Of a stretch of 64,000 nucleotides of DNA, positions 49,514-58,761 are shown piece after piece. Source of the stretch: Lichenihabitans sp033947565 (GTDB lineage: Bacteria > Pseudomonadota > Alphaproteobacteria > Rhizobiales > Beijerinckiaceae); the NCBI RefSeq assembly GCF_033947565.1, contig NZ_JARPVX010000011.1:1-64000 (forward strand), written 5' to 3'. Both the position numbers and the translations under genes were made by a program. Numbering within the stretch: position 1 is the first letter of the stretch; each line of letters opens with the position of its first letter. The notes under the pieces are model-generated. The model was not told the DNA's origin and ran no database searches. It saw nothing but the letters and a program-made list of their open reading frames with translations.

Positions 49514-50077
49514 GCGATCGAAGCTGCCGCCGCTCTCGGCCAGCGCCGCACCGACCTCGAGGCCGAGGTCGTCGAGGGTGTTCTCTTCGCGGACGTTGAG
49601 GTCTTCGCCCATGGCCTGACGCTCGGCTTCGGCCTCGGAACGCGCCACGTTGGCCGTGACGTTCACGGACACTTCCGGGTGCAGCTGCAGCGGCACCGTG
49701 TGCATGCCGATGGCCTTGATGGGGGTCATCAGGGCGATCTGGTTGCGGTTGATCGAAACGCCGGCCTTGCTGACCGCCTCGGCGATGTCACGCGGCGACA
49801 CCGACCCGTAAAGCTGGCCGGTCTCGCCCGCCTGACGGATGATGGTGAAGCTGGCGCCTTCGATGCGCTGGCCGACCGCGAGGGCTTCCTGCTTGGCTTC
49901 GAGGTTGCGGGCCTCGAGCTGGGCCTTCTGGCCTTCGAAGGTCTGGGCGTTCTTCACGGTGGCGCGCAGGGCCTTGCCGCGCGGCAGCAGGAAATTGCGG
50001 GCGAAGCCGTCCTTGACGCGCACCTTGTCGCCCATCTGGCCGAGCTTCGGCACGCGCTCCAGCAGAATCACTTCCAT
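49511..50077 (-). CDS. rplI: 50S ribosomal protein L9
   Basis: A 188-residue L9, longer than the E. coli form (149) because of a C-terminal extension, as is usual in alphaproteobacteria. The N-terminal domain shows MEVILLERVPKLGQMGDKV and GFARNFLLPRGKA, with RQAGETGQLYGSVSPRDIAEAV in the second domain. The acidic tail ends ALAESGGSFDR. It lies 9 bp after the DUF2232 gene and closes the rpsF cluster. Confidence 0.98.
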   Translation of the reverse strand: MEVILLERVPKLGQMGDKVRVKDGFARNFLLPRGKALRATVKNAQTFEGQKAQLEARNLEAKQEALAVGQRIEGASFTIIRQAGETGQLYGSVSPRDIAEAVSKAGVSINRNQIALMTPIKAIGMHTVPLQLHPEVSVNVTANVARSEAEAERQAMGEDLNVREENTLDDLGLEVGAALAESGGSFDR

Positions 50078-50086
50078 GGTTCTCTC

Positions 50087-51064
50087 CTATCGGGGTTGGT
50101 TGGATGGTGTGGGAGGTAGGGCCCGGGGCCGCCGCAACGGCGTCAGGCAATCCACGACGCCGAGCACCGCCAGCGCCAGCAGCGACGGCACGAGGCTCAG
50201 CGTGATGAAATAGATGGCGAACAGAATGAGCCGCCGGGCCGCGAGGCCACGCGTCAACGCATGGGCGGCCCCCAGACCCTGCAGCACGAAGGCGACGGCG
50301 AGGGGCGCCAGGACGACGCCCGCGACCATGCCGGCGATGCTGCCCAGTAGCGTCGCCAAGGCCGCCCCGACTAGCACGTAAGCCGCCCAGCGCGGCAATC
50401 GCAGATGCTCGGGCAGCGTCGGCCAGGGGCGCGCCAGCAGCCCCGAGCCCTGCACGACCCGGCCCGCGACCCATAGGTTCAACATCAGCATCAGGAAGGT
50501 GGAGGCCGCCATCAAGGACGGCAGCAGGCGCACCACCGAGCCGGCCGCCTCGGCCAGCTGCCCTTCCGGGCCTGCCTGGGCCAACATGGTCTTCAGGTGG
50601 GCCGTCAAGGCCGCTACGGCCGTTTCATAGCCGCCGTAATGCGCCAGGGTAGCGGCCCCGAAGCCAAGCACAACAAGTGTGACCAGGGCGGCGCCCGAAG
50701 CCGCGACCCTGCCGATCGGATACCAAGCCATGGCGGGCGCCGCTGAGGACACTGTCGGCACGGGTTCGGCCGTCGGGCGGCCCAGCAGGCTCAGATAGCC
50801 GAGCCACCAGGATGGCAAGCCGATCAGGACGGCGAAGAAGACAGCCGGCAAAAGGCCCAGCAAGGCCAAGATCGTCACGGTGCCGACGCCGGCCGCGATG
50901 AGGCCGGTGGCCTGCGCGAACCCAAGCGTCGCGATCATGATCGGCAGCGGTGTCGCATAGGCGATGACGATCGCCAACGGGCCGCCCTTGGCGGAAGCCG
51001 CGAAGAGCAGAGCCGAGGCGAGTCCGGCGCCGGCCGCGACGCCAATAGGTTTCAACGAAGCCAT
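50087..51064 (-). CDS. DUF2232 family membrane protein
   Basis: A 325-residue protein with about 8 hydrophobic segments, for example IVIAYATPLPIMIATLGFA and AVFFAVLIGLPSWWLGYLSLL. Its position between rpsR and rplI is conserved for DUF2232 genes in alphaproteobacteria and supports the call. The function is unknown; a link to cell-surface or energy-coupled transport has been proposed for related YybS-like families but not shown. It begins 129 bp after rpsR. Confidence 0.9.
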   Translation of the reverse strand: MASLKPIGVAAGAGLASALLFAASAKGGPLAIVIAYATPLPIMIATLGFAQATGLIAAGVGTVTILALLGLLPAVFFAVLIGLPSWWLGYLSLLGRPTAEPVPTVSSAAPAMAWYPIGRVAASGAALVTLVVLGFGAATLAHYGGYETAVAALTAHLKTMLAQAGPEGQLAEAAGSVVRLLPSLMAASTFLMLMLNLWVAGRVVQGSGLLARPWPTLPEHLRLPRWAAYVLVGAALATLLGSIAGMVAGVVLAPLAVAFVLQGLGAAHALTRGLAARRLILFAIYFITLSLVPSLLALAVLGVVDCLTPLRRPRALPPTPSNQPR

Positions 51065-51193
51065 GCTGTCCCGCGGGAGGCGGTTAGACGGCCCCAGCGG
51101 GCCGCCAACGAAGTCGGAGGGATCACACCCCGGCCGGATCTTGTGGGGCGGCCGGGCTGACCCGACCGCCGAAACGCAATACCGCGAAGCGGC

Positions 51194-51430
51194 TTAGCGG
51201 ATCACGTAAGGCAGCAGGCCCAGGAAGCGCGAGCGCTTGATGGCCTGAGCAAGCTCGCGCTGCTTCTTGGCCGAGACGGCCGTGATGCGGGACGGCACGA
51301 TCTTGCCACGCTCGGACACGTAGCGGGACAGCAGGCGCGTGTCCTTGTAGTCGATCTTCGGCGCATTCGGGCCGGAGAACGGGCAGGACTTGCGACGACG
51401 GAAGAAGGGGCGGCGCGGAGCGGTCGACAT
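51194..51430 (-). CDS. rpsR: 30S ribosomal protein S18
   Basis: A 78-residue S18, standard length. Motifs are RRPFFRRRKSCPFSG, IDYKDTRLLSRYVSERGKIVPSRITAVSAKKQRELA and KRSRFLGLLPYV. Its ATG overlaps the rpsF stop by one base (TGATG). Confidence 0.99.
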   Translation of the reverse strand: MSTAPRRPFFRRRKSCPFSGPNAPKIDYKDTRLLSRYVSERGKIVPSRITAVSAKKQRELAQAIKRSRFLGLLPYVIR

Positions 51431-51879
51431 CAGGCTTGTCCCTCTTGAGCGAAGCCGCCTTCAGCCGAACGGGGCGGGCGCGGAGCACGGTCGAAACGGC
51501 CACCGCCGCCGCCACGGCGATCGCCGCGGTCACCGCGATCGTCGCGGTCGCTTTCTTCACGCTTGCGCAGCATCGCCGAGGGACCTTCCTCGAGCTCTTC
51601 CATGCGGAGCGTGAGGACGCGCAACACATCCTCGTTGAGGCTGAGCTGACGTTCCATTTCGGCCACGGCGGACGCCGGCGCCGAAATGTTCATCAGCGTG
51701 AAATGCGCCTTGCGGTTCTTCTTGATGCGGTAGGCGAGGGACTTGACGCCCCAATATTCCACCTTGGCGATCGTGCCGCCGCCGGCCTCGATCACGCCCT
51801 TCATCTGTTCGGTAATGGTTTCCACCTGTTGCGCAGTCACGTCCTGCCGCGCCAGATAGACATGCTCATAGAGAGCCAT
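51430..51879 (-). CDS. rpsF: 30S ribosomal protein S6
   Basis: A 149-residue S6 starting at ATG 51879, which gives MALYEHVYLARQDV; an in-frame ATG at 51900 would add seven residues. The globular domain (1-95) shows VEYWGVKSLAYRIKKNRKAHF. The tail (about 108-149) is unusual in composition, with SDRDDRGDRGDRRGGGGG, a disordered Asp/Arg/Gly run. Such tails are common in alphaproteobacterial S6. It overlaps rpsR by one base. Confidence 0.98.
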   Translation of the reverse strand: MALYEHVYLARQDVTAQQVETITEQMKGVIEAGGGTIAKVEYWGVKSLAYRIKKNRKAHFTLMNISAPASAVAEMERQLSLNEDVLRVLTLRMEELEEGPSAMLRKREESDRDDRGDRGDRRGGGGGRFDRAPRPPRSAEGGFAQEGQA

Positions 51880-52112
51880 GCTGGTTCTGCCTTTCATCAT
51901 CGTCGTGCCGACCCTGGCGCGAAGCCCTTCGAGCCCCGGAAAGGCTCGACGGATGGATCAACGAAGGCGGGAACACGGGGAGCAGCGGGTCGTAACCCTC
52001 GCTCGGCTGCGATCAACAGCAAAGCGCTCCCGTTCAGCCCCCGGCCAGGGTCTGCGGAGGAGGACTAGATAGCCGAGATCGCGGCGGAAGGGAAGGCCTG
52101 TCGGGCAGAGGC

Positions 52113-53003
52113 TTACGGCGACACCGCCGTCGCCCCCTCCCGGCTGCGCCACAGGTACCACAGCACCGAGCCGAGCACGAGCGTGCCGCCCAGGAGCACG
52201 GCCCGGCTCGGCACTTCCGCGAAGGCCAGCCACACCCAAAGCGGCCCCAGCACCACATCCAGCATCGACACGATGCCGGCCTCGCCTGAGCCGATGCGGC
52301 GTCCGCCTTCGAGGGCCAGAATGTAGCCGATGCCGGTGGTCAGGATGCCAAACGCCGCCATGGCGCCGATCTGGCTCGGGCTCGGCAGGGTGGCGGCCAT
52401 CAAGGGCCAGCTCAGGATGGCGCATAGCCCTGCCGCGACAGCCATGATGAGCGGCATGTCGGCGCCCGGATGCCGCTTCACATGCACCAGCTGCAGGCCG
52501 AAGCCGACCGTCGTCGCAAAGGCCGCGAGATTGCCGGCGATGTCGCGCGCCGTCATGGCGGCCCCCGCCATCAGGGCCACCCCGGCGAGCGCCACGGCGC
52601 CGGCGACGAGCAGGCGGGCGTCGACGCGCTCGCCGACCCACACAAAGGCGATGCCGGCCGCCACGAACGGCAGGGTGGCGTAGACGGTCATCACATTGGC
52701 CACGCTGGTCAGTTCGAGTGCGAACACATAGGCGATCGTGGCTATGAGGCTGGTGGCGATCTGGAACAGGTCGGGCCAGCCCAGGCGACGCAGGGCGGCG
52801 CCGGCGCGTCGGCGGCTTCGCATCGCGAAAAAGGCCGCGAGGAACACCGCCGAGGCGAGCGACCGCCATCCCAGCACCGTCCAGGGATCGAGCCCGGCCA
52901 TGCGGACGAACAGGCCCGCGGTGCTCCACAACACGGCCGAGATCGCCACCAGCACGAAGCCGAGGGTCCTGTCGGTGCCGGGTGAGGTTTTGGGCCGATC
53001 CAT
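52113..53003 (-). CDS. EamA/DMT-family transporter
   Basis: A 296-residue membrane protein with ten predicted helices in two EamA repeats. The first repeat begins LGFVLVAISAVLWSTAGLFVRMAG, and the second contains FGILTTGIGYILALEGGRRIGSGEAGIVSMLDVVLGPLWVW, a typical DMT second-half motif. The substrate is unknown; relatives export amino acids or metabolites. I chose the ATG at 53003, which has GTGGGAG upstream, over the ATG at 53024. It is divergent from fabD across 181 bp. Confidence 0.92.
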   Translation of the reverse strand: MDRPKTSPGTDRTLGFVLVAISAVLWSTAGLFVRMAGLDPWTVLGWRSLASAVFLAAFFAMRSRRRAGAALRRLGWPDLFQIATSLIATIAYVFALELTSVANVMTVYATLPFVAAGIAFVWVGERVDARLLVAGAVALAGVALMAGAAMTARDIAGNLAAFATTVGFGLQLVHVKRHPGADMPLIMAVAAGLCAILSWPLMAATLPSPSQIGAMAAFGILTTGIGYILALEGGRRIGSGEAGIVSMLDVVLGPLWVWLAFAEVPSRAVLLGGTLVLGSVLWYLWRSREGATAVSP

Positions 53004-53184
53004 GGTTGCATTCTCCCACGACATGGGAAAGCGTCCTACCGGACGGGCTCGCTCCGAATCGACCGGCGCTGTCGATCCCGAGCCATCGCCGCGGCGGCGT
53101 TCGATTGCCGGACCGCTGTGGCGCGCTTGACACAGCCATGCCGATGATGGAACTCGCGACCCTTTCAACGGCCATGGAGGCCCG

Positions 53185-54120
53185 ATGTCCATCGCACTCG
53201 TTTTTCCGGGGCAGGGGTCCCAGGCCGTCGGCATGGGCAAGGCCCTGGCCGAGAGCTTTCCCGTGGCGCGAACGGTGTTTGACCGCGTCGATGCGGCCCT
53301 TGGTGAGCCCTTGTCGCGGTTGATGTTCGCCGGGCCCGAGGCCGAGCTGACCCGCACCGCCAATGCCCAGCCGGCCTTGATGGCAACCAGCCTCGCGGTT
53401 GTGGCGGTATTGCAGGCCGAGGCCAGTTTCGCGGTGACCGATGCCGCCTTTGTGGCTGGCCATTCGCTTGGAGAATATTCGGCGCTGGCGGCGGCGGGCG
53501 CCTTCGAGATCGAGACGGCGGCGCAACTGCTACGGCTGCGCGGCGAGGCCATGCAGCGGGCGGTACCGGCCGGGGAGGGCGCCATGGCGGCCCTTCTCGG
53601 CGTTGAGGAGGAGCAGGCCCGCGCCATCGCGGCCGAAGCGGCCGAGGGGGAGGTCTGCGATATCGCCAACGACAATGGCGGCGGGCAGGTCGTGGTGTCG
53701 GGCCACGCTGCCGCGGTGGAGCGGGCCATTGCGCTCGCCAAGGCGCGCGGCGTCAAGCGGGCGGTGTTGCTGCAGGTGTCGGCCCCCTTCCATTGCGGCC
53801 TGATGGCGCCGGCCGCGGTTGCCATGCGCGATGCCCTCGCGGCGGCCGACATCAAGGCACCGGTCGTGCCGGTGGTGGCCAACAGGCTGGCCGCGCCGGT
53901 GACGACCCCGGATGCCATCCGGCAGGCGCTCGTCGATCAGGTGTGTGGCACCGTGCGCTGGCGCGAAAGCATGCGCTTCATGGCCGATGCGGGGGTGACG
54001 GAGTTCGTCGAGGTCGGCTCCGGCAAGGTGCTGGCTGGATTGGTGAAGCGCATCGCACCCGAGGCGCAGGCCCGATCGATCGGCACGCCGGACGATATCG
54101 CGGCTTTCCGCAACCGTTGA
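53185..54120 (+). CDS. fabD: malonyl-CoA:ACP transacylase
   Basis: A 311-residue enzyme that loads malonate onto ACP for fatty-acid elongation. The nucleophile is Ser94 in AGHSLGEYSAL and the catalytic His203 is in APFHCGLM. VFPGQGSQAVGMG opens the protein as usual. It begins the fabD-fabG-acpP-fabF run and has a clear GGAGG before its ATG. Confidence 0.97.
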   Translation: MSIALVFPGQGSQAVGMGKALAESFPVARTVFDRVDAALGEPLSRLMFAGPEAELTRTANAQPALMATSLAVVAVLQAEASFAVTDAAFVAGHSLGEYSALAAAGAFEIETAAQLLRLRGEAMQRAVPAGEGAMAALLGVEEEQARAIAAEAAEGEVCDIANDNGGGQVVVSGHAAAVERAIALAKARGVKRAVLLQVSAPFHCGLMAPAAVAMRDALAAADIKAPVVPVVANRLAAPVTTPDAIRQALVDQVCGTVRWRESMRFMADAGVTEFVEVGSGKVLAGLVKRIAPEAQARSIGTPDDIAAFRNR

Positions 54121-54179
54121 GCTTTCCCGTGGCGTCGAGTCGGCACGGCCCGCGCTCGTCTGAAACAAAGGACCCATCC

Positions 54180-54917
54180 ATGTTCGATCTGACCGGCAAG
54201 ACCGCTCTCGTGACGGGCGCCACAGGCGGTCTCGGTGGCGCCATCGCCCGCACCCTGCACGCTCAGGGCGCCACAGTGGCGATCTCGGGCACCCGCGCGG
54301 CCAAGCTCGACGAGCTCGCGGCGGAGCTTGGTGATCGCGTCCACTGCCTGCCGTGCGACCTCGGCAACGTCGAGGCCGTTGAGGCGCTGGTGCCGGCCGC
54401 CGAGGCGGCACTCGGCCGGCTCGACATCCTGGTCAACAACGCCGGCGTGACGCGCGACAAGCTTTTCATGCGGATGAAGGACGAGGACTGGCAGGCGGTT
54501 CTCGACATTAATCTGACGGCCGGCTTCCGGCTGTCCCGCGCGGCCCTCAAGGGCATGATGAAGCGCCGTGCCGGGCGCATCGTCACCATCACATCGGTGG
54601 TGGGCACCACCGGCAATGCCGGGCAGGGCAATTACGCGGCCTCGAAGGCGGGCCTCACCGCGATGAGCAAGTCGCTCGCGGCCGAGGTGGCGAGCCGCGG
54701 CGTCACGGTGAATTGCGTCGCGCCGGGCTTCATCGCCAGCGCCATGACGGCCGTGCTGACCGACGCCCAGAAGGACAAGATCCTGGGCAGCATCCCGGCT
54801 GGCCAGATGGGGGCCGGCACCGACGTCGCGGCCTGCGTGGCCTTCCTGGCCAGTGACGAGGCCGGCTATGTGACGGGCCAGACCCTGCACGTGAATGGCG
54901 GCATGGCCATGGTGTAG
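54180..54917 (+). CDS. fabG: 3-oxoacyl-ACP reductase
   Basis: A 245-residue short-chain dehydrogenase, the first reduction in each fatty-acid elongation cycle. The NADPH site is TGATGGLGGAIA, NNAGVTRD follows, and the catalytic Tyr152 and Lys156 are in NYAASKAG. The ATG at 54180 gives standard length. It follows fabD by 59 bp. A weak hairpin without a T-run (54945-54976) lies after its stop. Confidence 0.97.
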   Translation: MFDLTGKTALVTGATGGLGGAIARTLHAQGATVAISGTRAAKLDELAAELGDRVHCLPCDLGNVEAVEALVPAAEAALGRLDILVNNAGVTRDKLFMRMKDEDWQAVLDINLTAGFRLSRAALKGMMKRRAGRIVTITSVVGTTGNAGQGNYAASKAGLTAMSKSLAAEVASRGVTVNCVAPGFIASAMTAVLTDAQKDKILGSIPAGQMGAGTDVAACVAFLASDEAGYVTGQTLHVNGGMAMV

Positions 54918-55197
54918 AGGCCCGTAGCGGTAGGGCCGCCTGCAGCCTTGGTGGCGTTTCCCGCTCTCGCCAAGGCGGAATCGCCGTGCTAGCAACCCAC
55001 CCCGGGCCATAAACCAACAACGAAGGCCTGGGGAAATTGCCTTTCTGTAACGAATGTGCTTCCAACGCGAGCGTCGGCCAGCAGCGGCAACGGCCCTCTT
55101 GGGGTGTTGAGCATCCCGGGTCAGACCGCAGCGGTGGACACGGGATCCGATCAACGCTCACGACCAGAGCACACCAACCTCAACAAGGAATGACCAG

Positions 55198-55437
55198 ATG
55201 AGCGATGTCGCCGAGCGCGTGAAGAAGATCGTTGTGGAACACCTCGGCGTGGAGCCGGACAAGGTGGTCGACAACGCCAATTTCATCGACGATCTGGGCG
55301 CCGACTCGCTCGACACCGTTGAGCTCGTCATGGCTTTCGAGGAAGAGTTCGGCGTCGAGATTCCGGACGATGCGGCCGAGACGATCGTCACCGTCGGCGA
55401 TGCGGTGCGGTTCCTCGAGAAGAACAAGAAGGCCTGA
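55198..55437 (+). CDS. acpP: acyl carrier protein
   Basis: A 79-residue ACP. The phosphopantetheine attachment site is Ser37 in DLGADSLDTVEL. The sequence is acidic as expected, with EEEFGVEIPDDAAE. A good AAGGA lies before the ATG. The 280-bp gap upstream and strong expression expected of ACP suggest its own promoter. Confidence 0.99.
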   Translation: MSDVAERVKKIVVEHLGVEPDKVVDNANFIDDLGADSLDTVELVMAFEEEFGVEIPDDAAETIVTVGDAVRFLEKNKKA

Positions 55438-55565
55438 CACCCATCAGGAGCCGCGGCGCCCCGGTGCCGCGGCGAGGCCTGCGGTGTGGCCGCGGGGACT
55501 GGTGCTTGGATACGGTTCCGCCGGTCGGGCGCCCGCAACACGACCAAGAGTAAGGATCTGGATAG

Positions 55566-56840
55566 GTGAACCTCGGACGTCGGGTCGTTATCACCGGATT
55601 GGGCATGGTCTCGCCGCTCGGCGGTGACGTTCCCACAACATGGGCGCGGTTGATCGCGGGCCAGAGCGGCGCCAGGATCATCGAGGATTTCGATACCTCC
55701 GACCTTGCCTGCAAGATCGGCTGCCAGGTCCCGCGCGGCGACGGGCAGGACGGCACCTTCCATGCCGACAGCTGGATGGAGCCCAAAGAACAACGCAAGG
55801 TCGACCCCTTCATCGTTTATGCGGTCTCGGCCGCCACCCAGGCCCTGCGGGATGCCGGGTGGGAGCCCAAGACCTACGAGGACCAGATCAACACCGGCGT
55901 GCTGATCGGCTCGGGTATCGGCGGTCTCGGCGGCATCAACGAGGGCGCCGTGCTGATGCACGAGCGGGGCCCGCGTCGCTTGTCGCCCTTCTTCATCCCG
56001 GGCCGGTTGATCAATCTGGCCAGCGGTTACGTGTCGATCATGCACGGCCTGAAAGGGCCCAACCATGCGGTCGTTACGGCTTGCTCGACCGGCGCGCACG
56101 CGATCGGCGACGCCGCGCGGCTGGTGGCCTTCGGAGATGCCGACGTCATGGTGGCGGGCGGCGCCGAATCGGCTGTCAATCGCCTCAGCTTCGCCGGCTT
56201 CTGCGCCTGCCGGGCACTGTCGACCGGCTTCAACGACCGGCCTGAGGCGGGTTCGCGGCCCTACGACAAGGATCGTGACGGCTTCGTCATGGGCGACGGG
56301 GCCGGTTGCGTGGTGGTCGAGAGCCTCGAACACGCCAAGGCCCGCGGAGCCCGCATTTATGCCGAGGTGATCGGCTATGGTCTCACCGGCGACGCCTACC
56401 ACATCACCGCGCCATCGGCGGATGGCGATGGTGCCTATCGGTGCATGAAGGCCGCGCTGAAGCGCGCCGGCCTCGAGCCCTCGGCGGTCGACTACGTCAA
56501 CGCTCATGGTACCTCGACGCCGCTTGGCGACGAGATCGAGCTCGGCGCCGTGACGCGCCTGATGGGCGATGCGGTCGAGGGTCTCACCATGTCGTCGACG
56601 AAATCGGCGGTCGGTCATCTGCTGGGTGCCGCCGGGGCCGTTGAAGCCATTTTCTCGGTTCTGGCCATCCGCGACCAGGTGGCGCCGCCGACGCTGAACC
56701 TCGACAATCCGTCGGTCGAAACGCCGATCGACCTCGTGCCCCACAAGGCCAAGTCGAAGCGTATCGGCGTCGCGCTGTCGAATTCCTTCGGGTTCGGCGG
56801 CACGAATGCGTCGCTGGTGTTCCGCCACCCCGACGCCTGA
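55566..56840 (+). CDS. fabF: 3-oxoacyl-ACP synthase II
   Basis: A 424-residue condensing enzyme for fatty-acid elongation. It starts at GTG 55566, giving MNLGRRVVITGLGMVSPLG. The active-site triad is Cys173 in TACSTGAHAI, a His in NAHGTSTPLGD and a His in KSAVGHLLGAAG. SNSFGFGGTNASL closes the fold. It lies 128 bp after acpP. Confidence 0.98.
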   Translation: MNLGRRVVITGLGMVSPLGGDVPTTWARLIAGQSGARIIEDFDTSDLACKIGCQVPRGDGQDGTFHADSWMEPKEQRKVDPFIVYAVSAATQALRDAGWEPKTYEDQINTGVLIGSGIGGLGGINEGAVLMHERGPRRLSPFFIPGRLINLASGYVSIMHGLKGPNHAVVTACSTGAHAIGDAARLVAFGDADVMVAGGAESAVNRLSFAGFCACRALSTGFNDRPEAGSRPYDKDRDGFVMGDGAGCVVVESLEHAKARGARIYAEVIGYGLTGDAYHITAPSADGDGAYRCMKAALKRAGLEPSAVDYVNAHGTSTPLGDEIELGAVTRLMGDAVEGLTMSSTKSAVGHLLGAAGAVEAIFSVLAIRDQVAPPTLNLDNPSVETPIDLVPHKAKSKRIGVALSNSFGFGGTNASLVFRHPDA

Positions 56841-56993
56841 GACGGCCGGTGCCGCGTGGCACTGCCGCATCAAACCCGGGAAATCGCCGCGTGCCTGTCG
56901 CCCCGCCACGAGCGCGCCGTTGTTCCGCGTCCTGGTTAGGCTAGAACGGTCTGCGGCGCGGCCGCAGCCTACCCGTGCGTAACGATCCGAAGG

Positions 56994-58673
56994 GTGCCGT
57001 CGTTGAAAAGCCCGAGGGAAGCCCTGCAGCCTGAAGCGGCGCCGCCTCCGCCGCCCGCCCCACAACGCCACAAGCGCGCTTCACTGTTCTCGCTGCTGAG
57101 CGGCCTTTTGTCGTTCATCATCGTCCTAGTGGTGGTGGCCGTGATCGGCTGGTCGTTCGTGTCCAGCAAGGTCACCGCTCCGGGGCCATTGGGCGCCGAC
57201 AAGACCGTCAACATCCTGAAGGGCGACGACGTCGAGACGACGCTGGAGGAAAACAGCGTCATCGACAATGCCATGCTGATGAAGGCGATGCTTCTGCTCG
57301 AACGCAACAAGGGGAGCGTGAAGGCGGGCGAGTACCTGTTCAAGCAGAATGCCAGCCTGCAGGACGTGATCGACACGCTGGTGTCGGGCAAGCAGGTGCT
57401 GCACGCCCTGACGATCCCGGAAGGCCTGACCAGCCAGCAGGTGGTCGACCGCATGAGCGACAACGACGTGCTAGTGGGCGAACTGAAGGCCGTGCCGCCC
57501 GAAGGCTCGCTGATGCCCGACACCTATAAGTTCGCCCGTGGCACCACGCGCGAGCAATTGGTGCGCACCATGCAGCAGGAAGAGCGCAAGGTCGTCAACG
57601 AGGTGTGGAGCCATCGCACGGGCGAAACGGTTATCCGGTCGCCCTATGAGCTCGTGACGTTGGCTTCGATCGTCGAGAAGGAAACCGGCAAGGCGGACGA
57701 GCGCCCCCGCGTGGCGGGCGTCTTCATCAATCGGCTGTCGAAGAACATCCCCCTGCAGTCCGACCCAACCATCGTTTACGGGCTAGTGGGCGGCAAGGGC
57801 ACGCTCGGGCGGGGCATCCTGAAAACCGAGGTCGAACAGAAGACCCCCTACAATACCTATCAGATCGCCGGGCTGCCGCCTGGGCCGATCGCCAACCCTG
57901 GCAAGGCGGCGCTGGAGGCGGTGGCAAATCCGTCGCGTACCCGCGAACTCTATTTCGTGGCTGATGGCACGGGGGGCCACGCCTTTGCGGAAACGCTCGA
58001 TCAGCATCGCGCCAACGTCCTGCGCTGGCGCCAGATCGAGAAGGACGCCAAGGACAAGGTGACGCCCGACTCGGGGCCTGCGGGCCCGGCGGCGCCGGCC
58101 GGCAGCAAGAACCAGCGCGGCGATCTCGGTTCGGACACGGTGTTCGGCGGCCTGGCGCCGCTCGGCTCTGGGGCGGGGAAGCAGGCGGGCGACCGCTTCG
58201 CGGCCGTGCCGTTGCTGACGAGCGACGCGCATTTCATTGGCGCGCCCCGGGCCGAGCCGAACGGTGATCTGTTCAACGAACTCGACGTCGAGGTCGACGG
58301 CGTCAGGTCGAAGGATCCGCCGCAGGATGTCTTCGGCGCCGCGGCGGCTGACACCGGTGTGGCAGAGCCCGCCGGCTCGATGCAGACGTTCCCGCTTTCG
58401 CCCCAGCGGCAGGCCGAGATGAAGGCGCGCGAAGCGGCGATGGGCTTGCCCGCGAGTTCAAGCGCGCTCCCGGCCGAGACGGCGCCGCTGCGCACTGCAT
58501 CAGCCTCGCCGGAGGGCGGCCTGCCGCCCCTGGCCGAGGGGCGTGTGCGGATCTTCGATGCTTCGGAAGGCACCGCCCTCGATCCGCTGAAAGATCGCAG
58601 CTACGACCTGTCGAGCGCCAAATCGGTTCCGGCTTTGAAGGCGCTCCCTCCGATGCCGGTGCTCACCCGCTGA
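56994..58673 (+). CDS. mltG: endolytic transglycosylase MltG (YceG-like)
   Basis: A 559-residue membrane-anchored enzyme that cleaves nascent peptidoglycan strands. After a Pro-rich cytoplasmic start, a membrane helix (LLSFIIVLVVVAVIGW) precedes the catalytic domain (about 70-345) with SLMPDTYKF, LASIVEKETG (catalytic Glu region), QSDPTIVYG and QIAGLPPGPIANPG. The last 200 residues or so form a long Pro/Ala/Gly-rich extension without recognisable domain, beyond the usual family end. The GTG at 56994 is the likely start, and a TTG at 57003 is possible. gmk follows after 88 bp; yicC, often between them, is absent. Confidence 0.95.
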   Translation: MPSLKSPREALQPEAAPPPPPAPQRHKRASLFSLLSGLLSFIIVLVVVAVIGWSFVSSKVTAPGPLGADKTVNILKGDDVETTLEENSVIDNAMLMKAMLLLERNKGSVKAGEYLFKQNASLQDVIDTLVSGKQVLHALTIPEGLTSQQVVDRMSDNDVLVGELKAVPPEGSLMPDTYKFARGTTREQLVRTMQQEERKVVNEVWSHRTGETVIRSPYELVTLASIVEKETGKADERPRVAGVFINRLSKNIPLQSDPTIVYGLVGGKGTLGRGILKTEVEQKTPYNTYQIAGLPPGPIANPGKAALEAVANPSRTRELYFVADGTGGHAFAETLDQHRANVLRWRQIEKDAKDKVTPDSGPAGPAAPAGSKNQRGDLGSDTVFGGLAPLGSGAGKQAGDRFAAVPLLTSDAHFIGAPRAEPNGDLFNELDVEVDGVRSKDPPQDVFGAAAADTGVAEPAGSMQTFPLSPQRQAEMKAREAAMGLPASSSALPAETAPLRTASASPEGGLPPLAEGRVRIFDASEGTALDPLKDRSYDLSSAKSVPALKALPPMPVLTR

Positions 58674-58761
58674 AGGCAGGCCGCGCCGCCGCCGCTCATG
58701 CGGGGCTGGACCGGGCGCGGGAAATCGCGCAGGTTGCCGTCCCTTTCCAACTTGTGACGCT

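Noticed and set aside
55158..57071. Open frame of about 640 codons on the reverse strand
   Set aside because: It is antisense to acpP and fabF and has low-complexity composition only.
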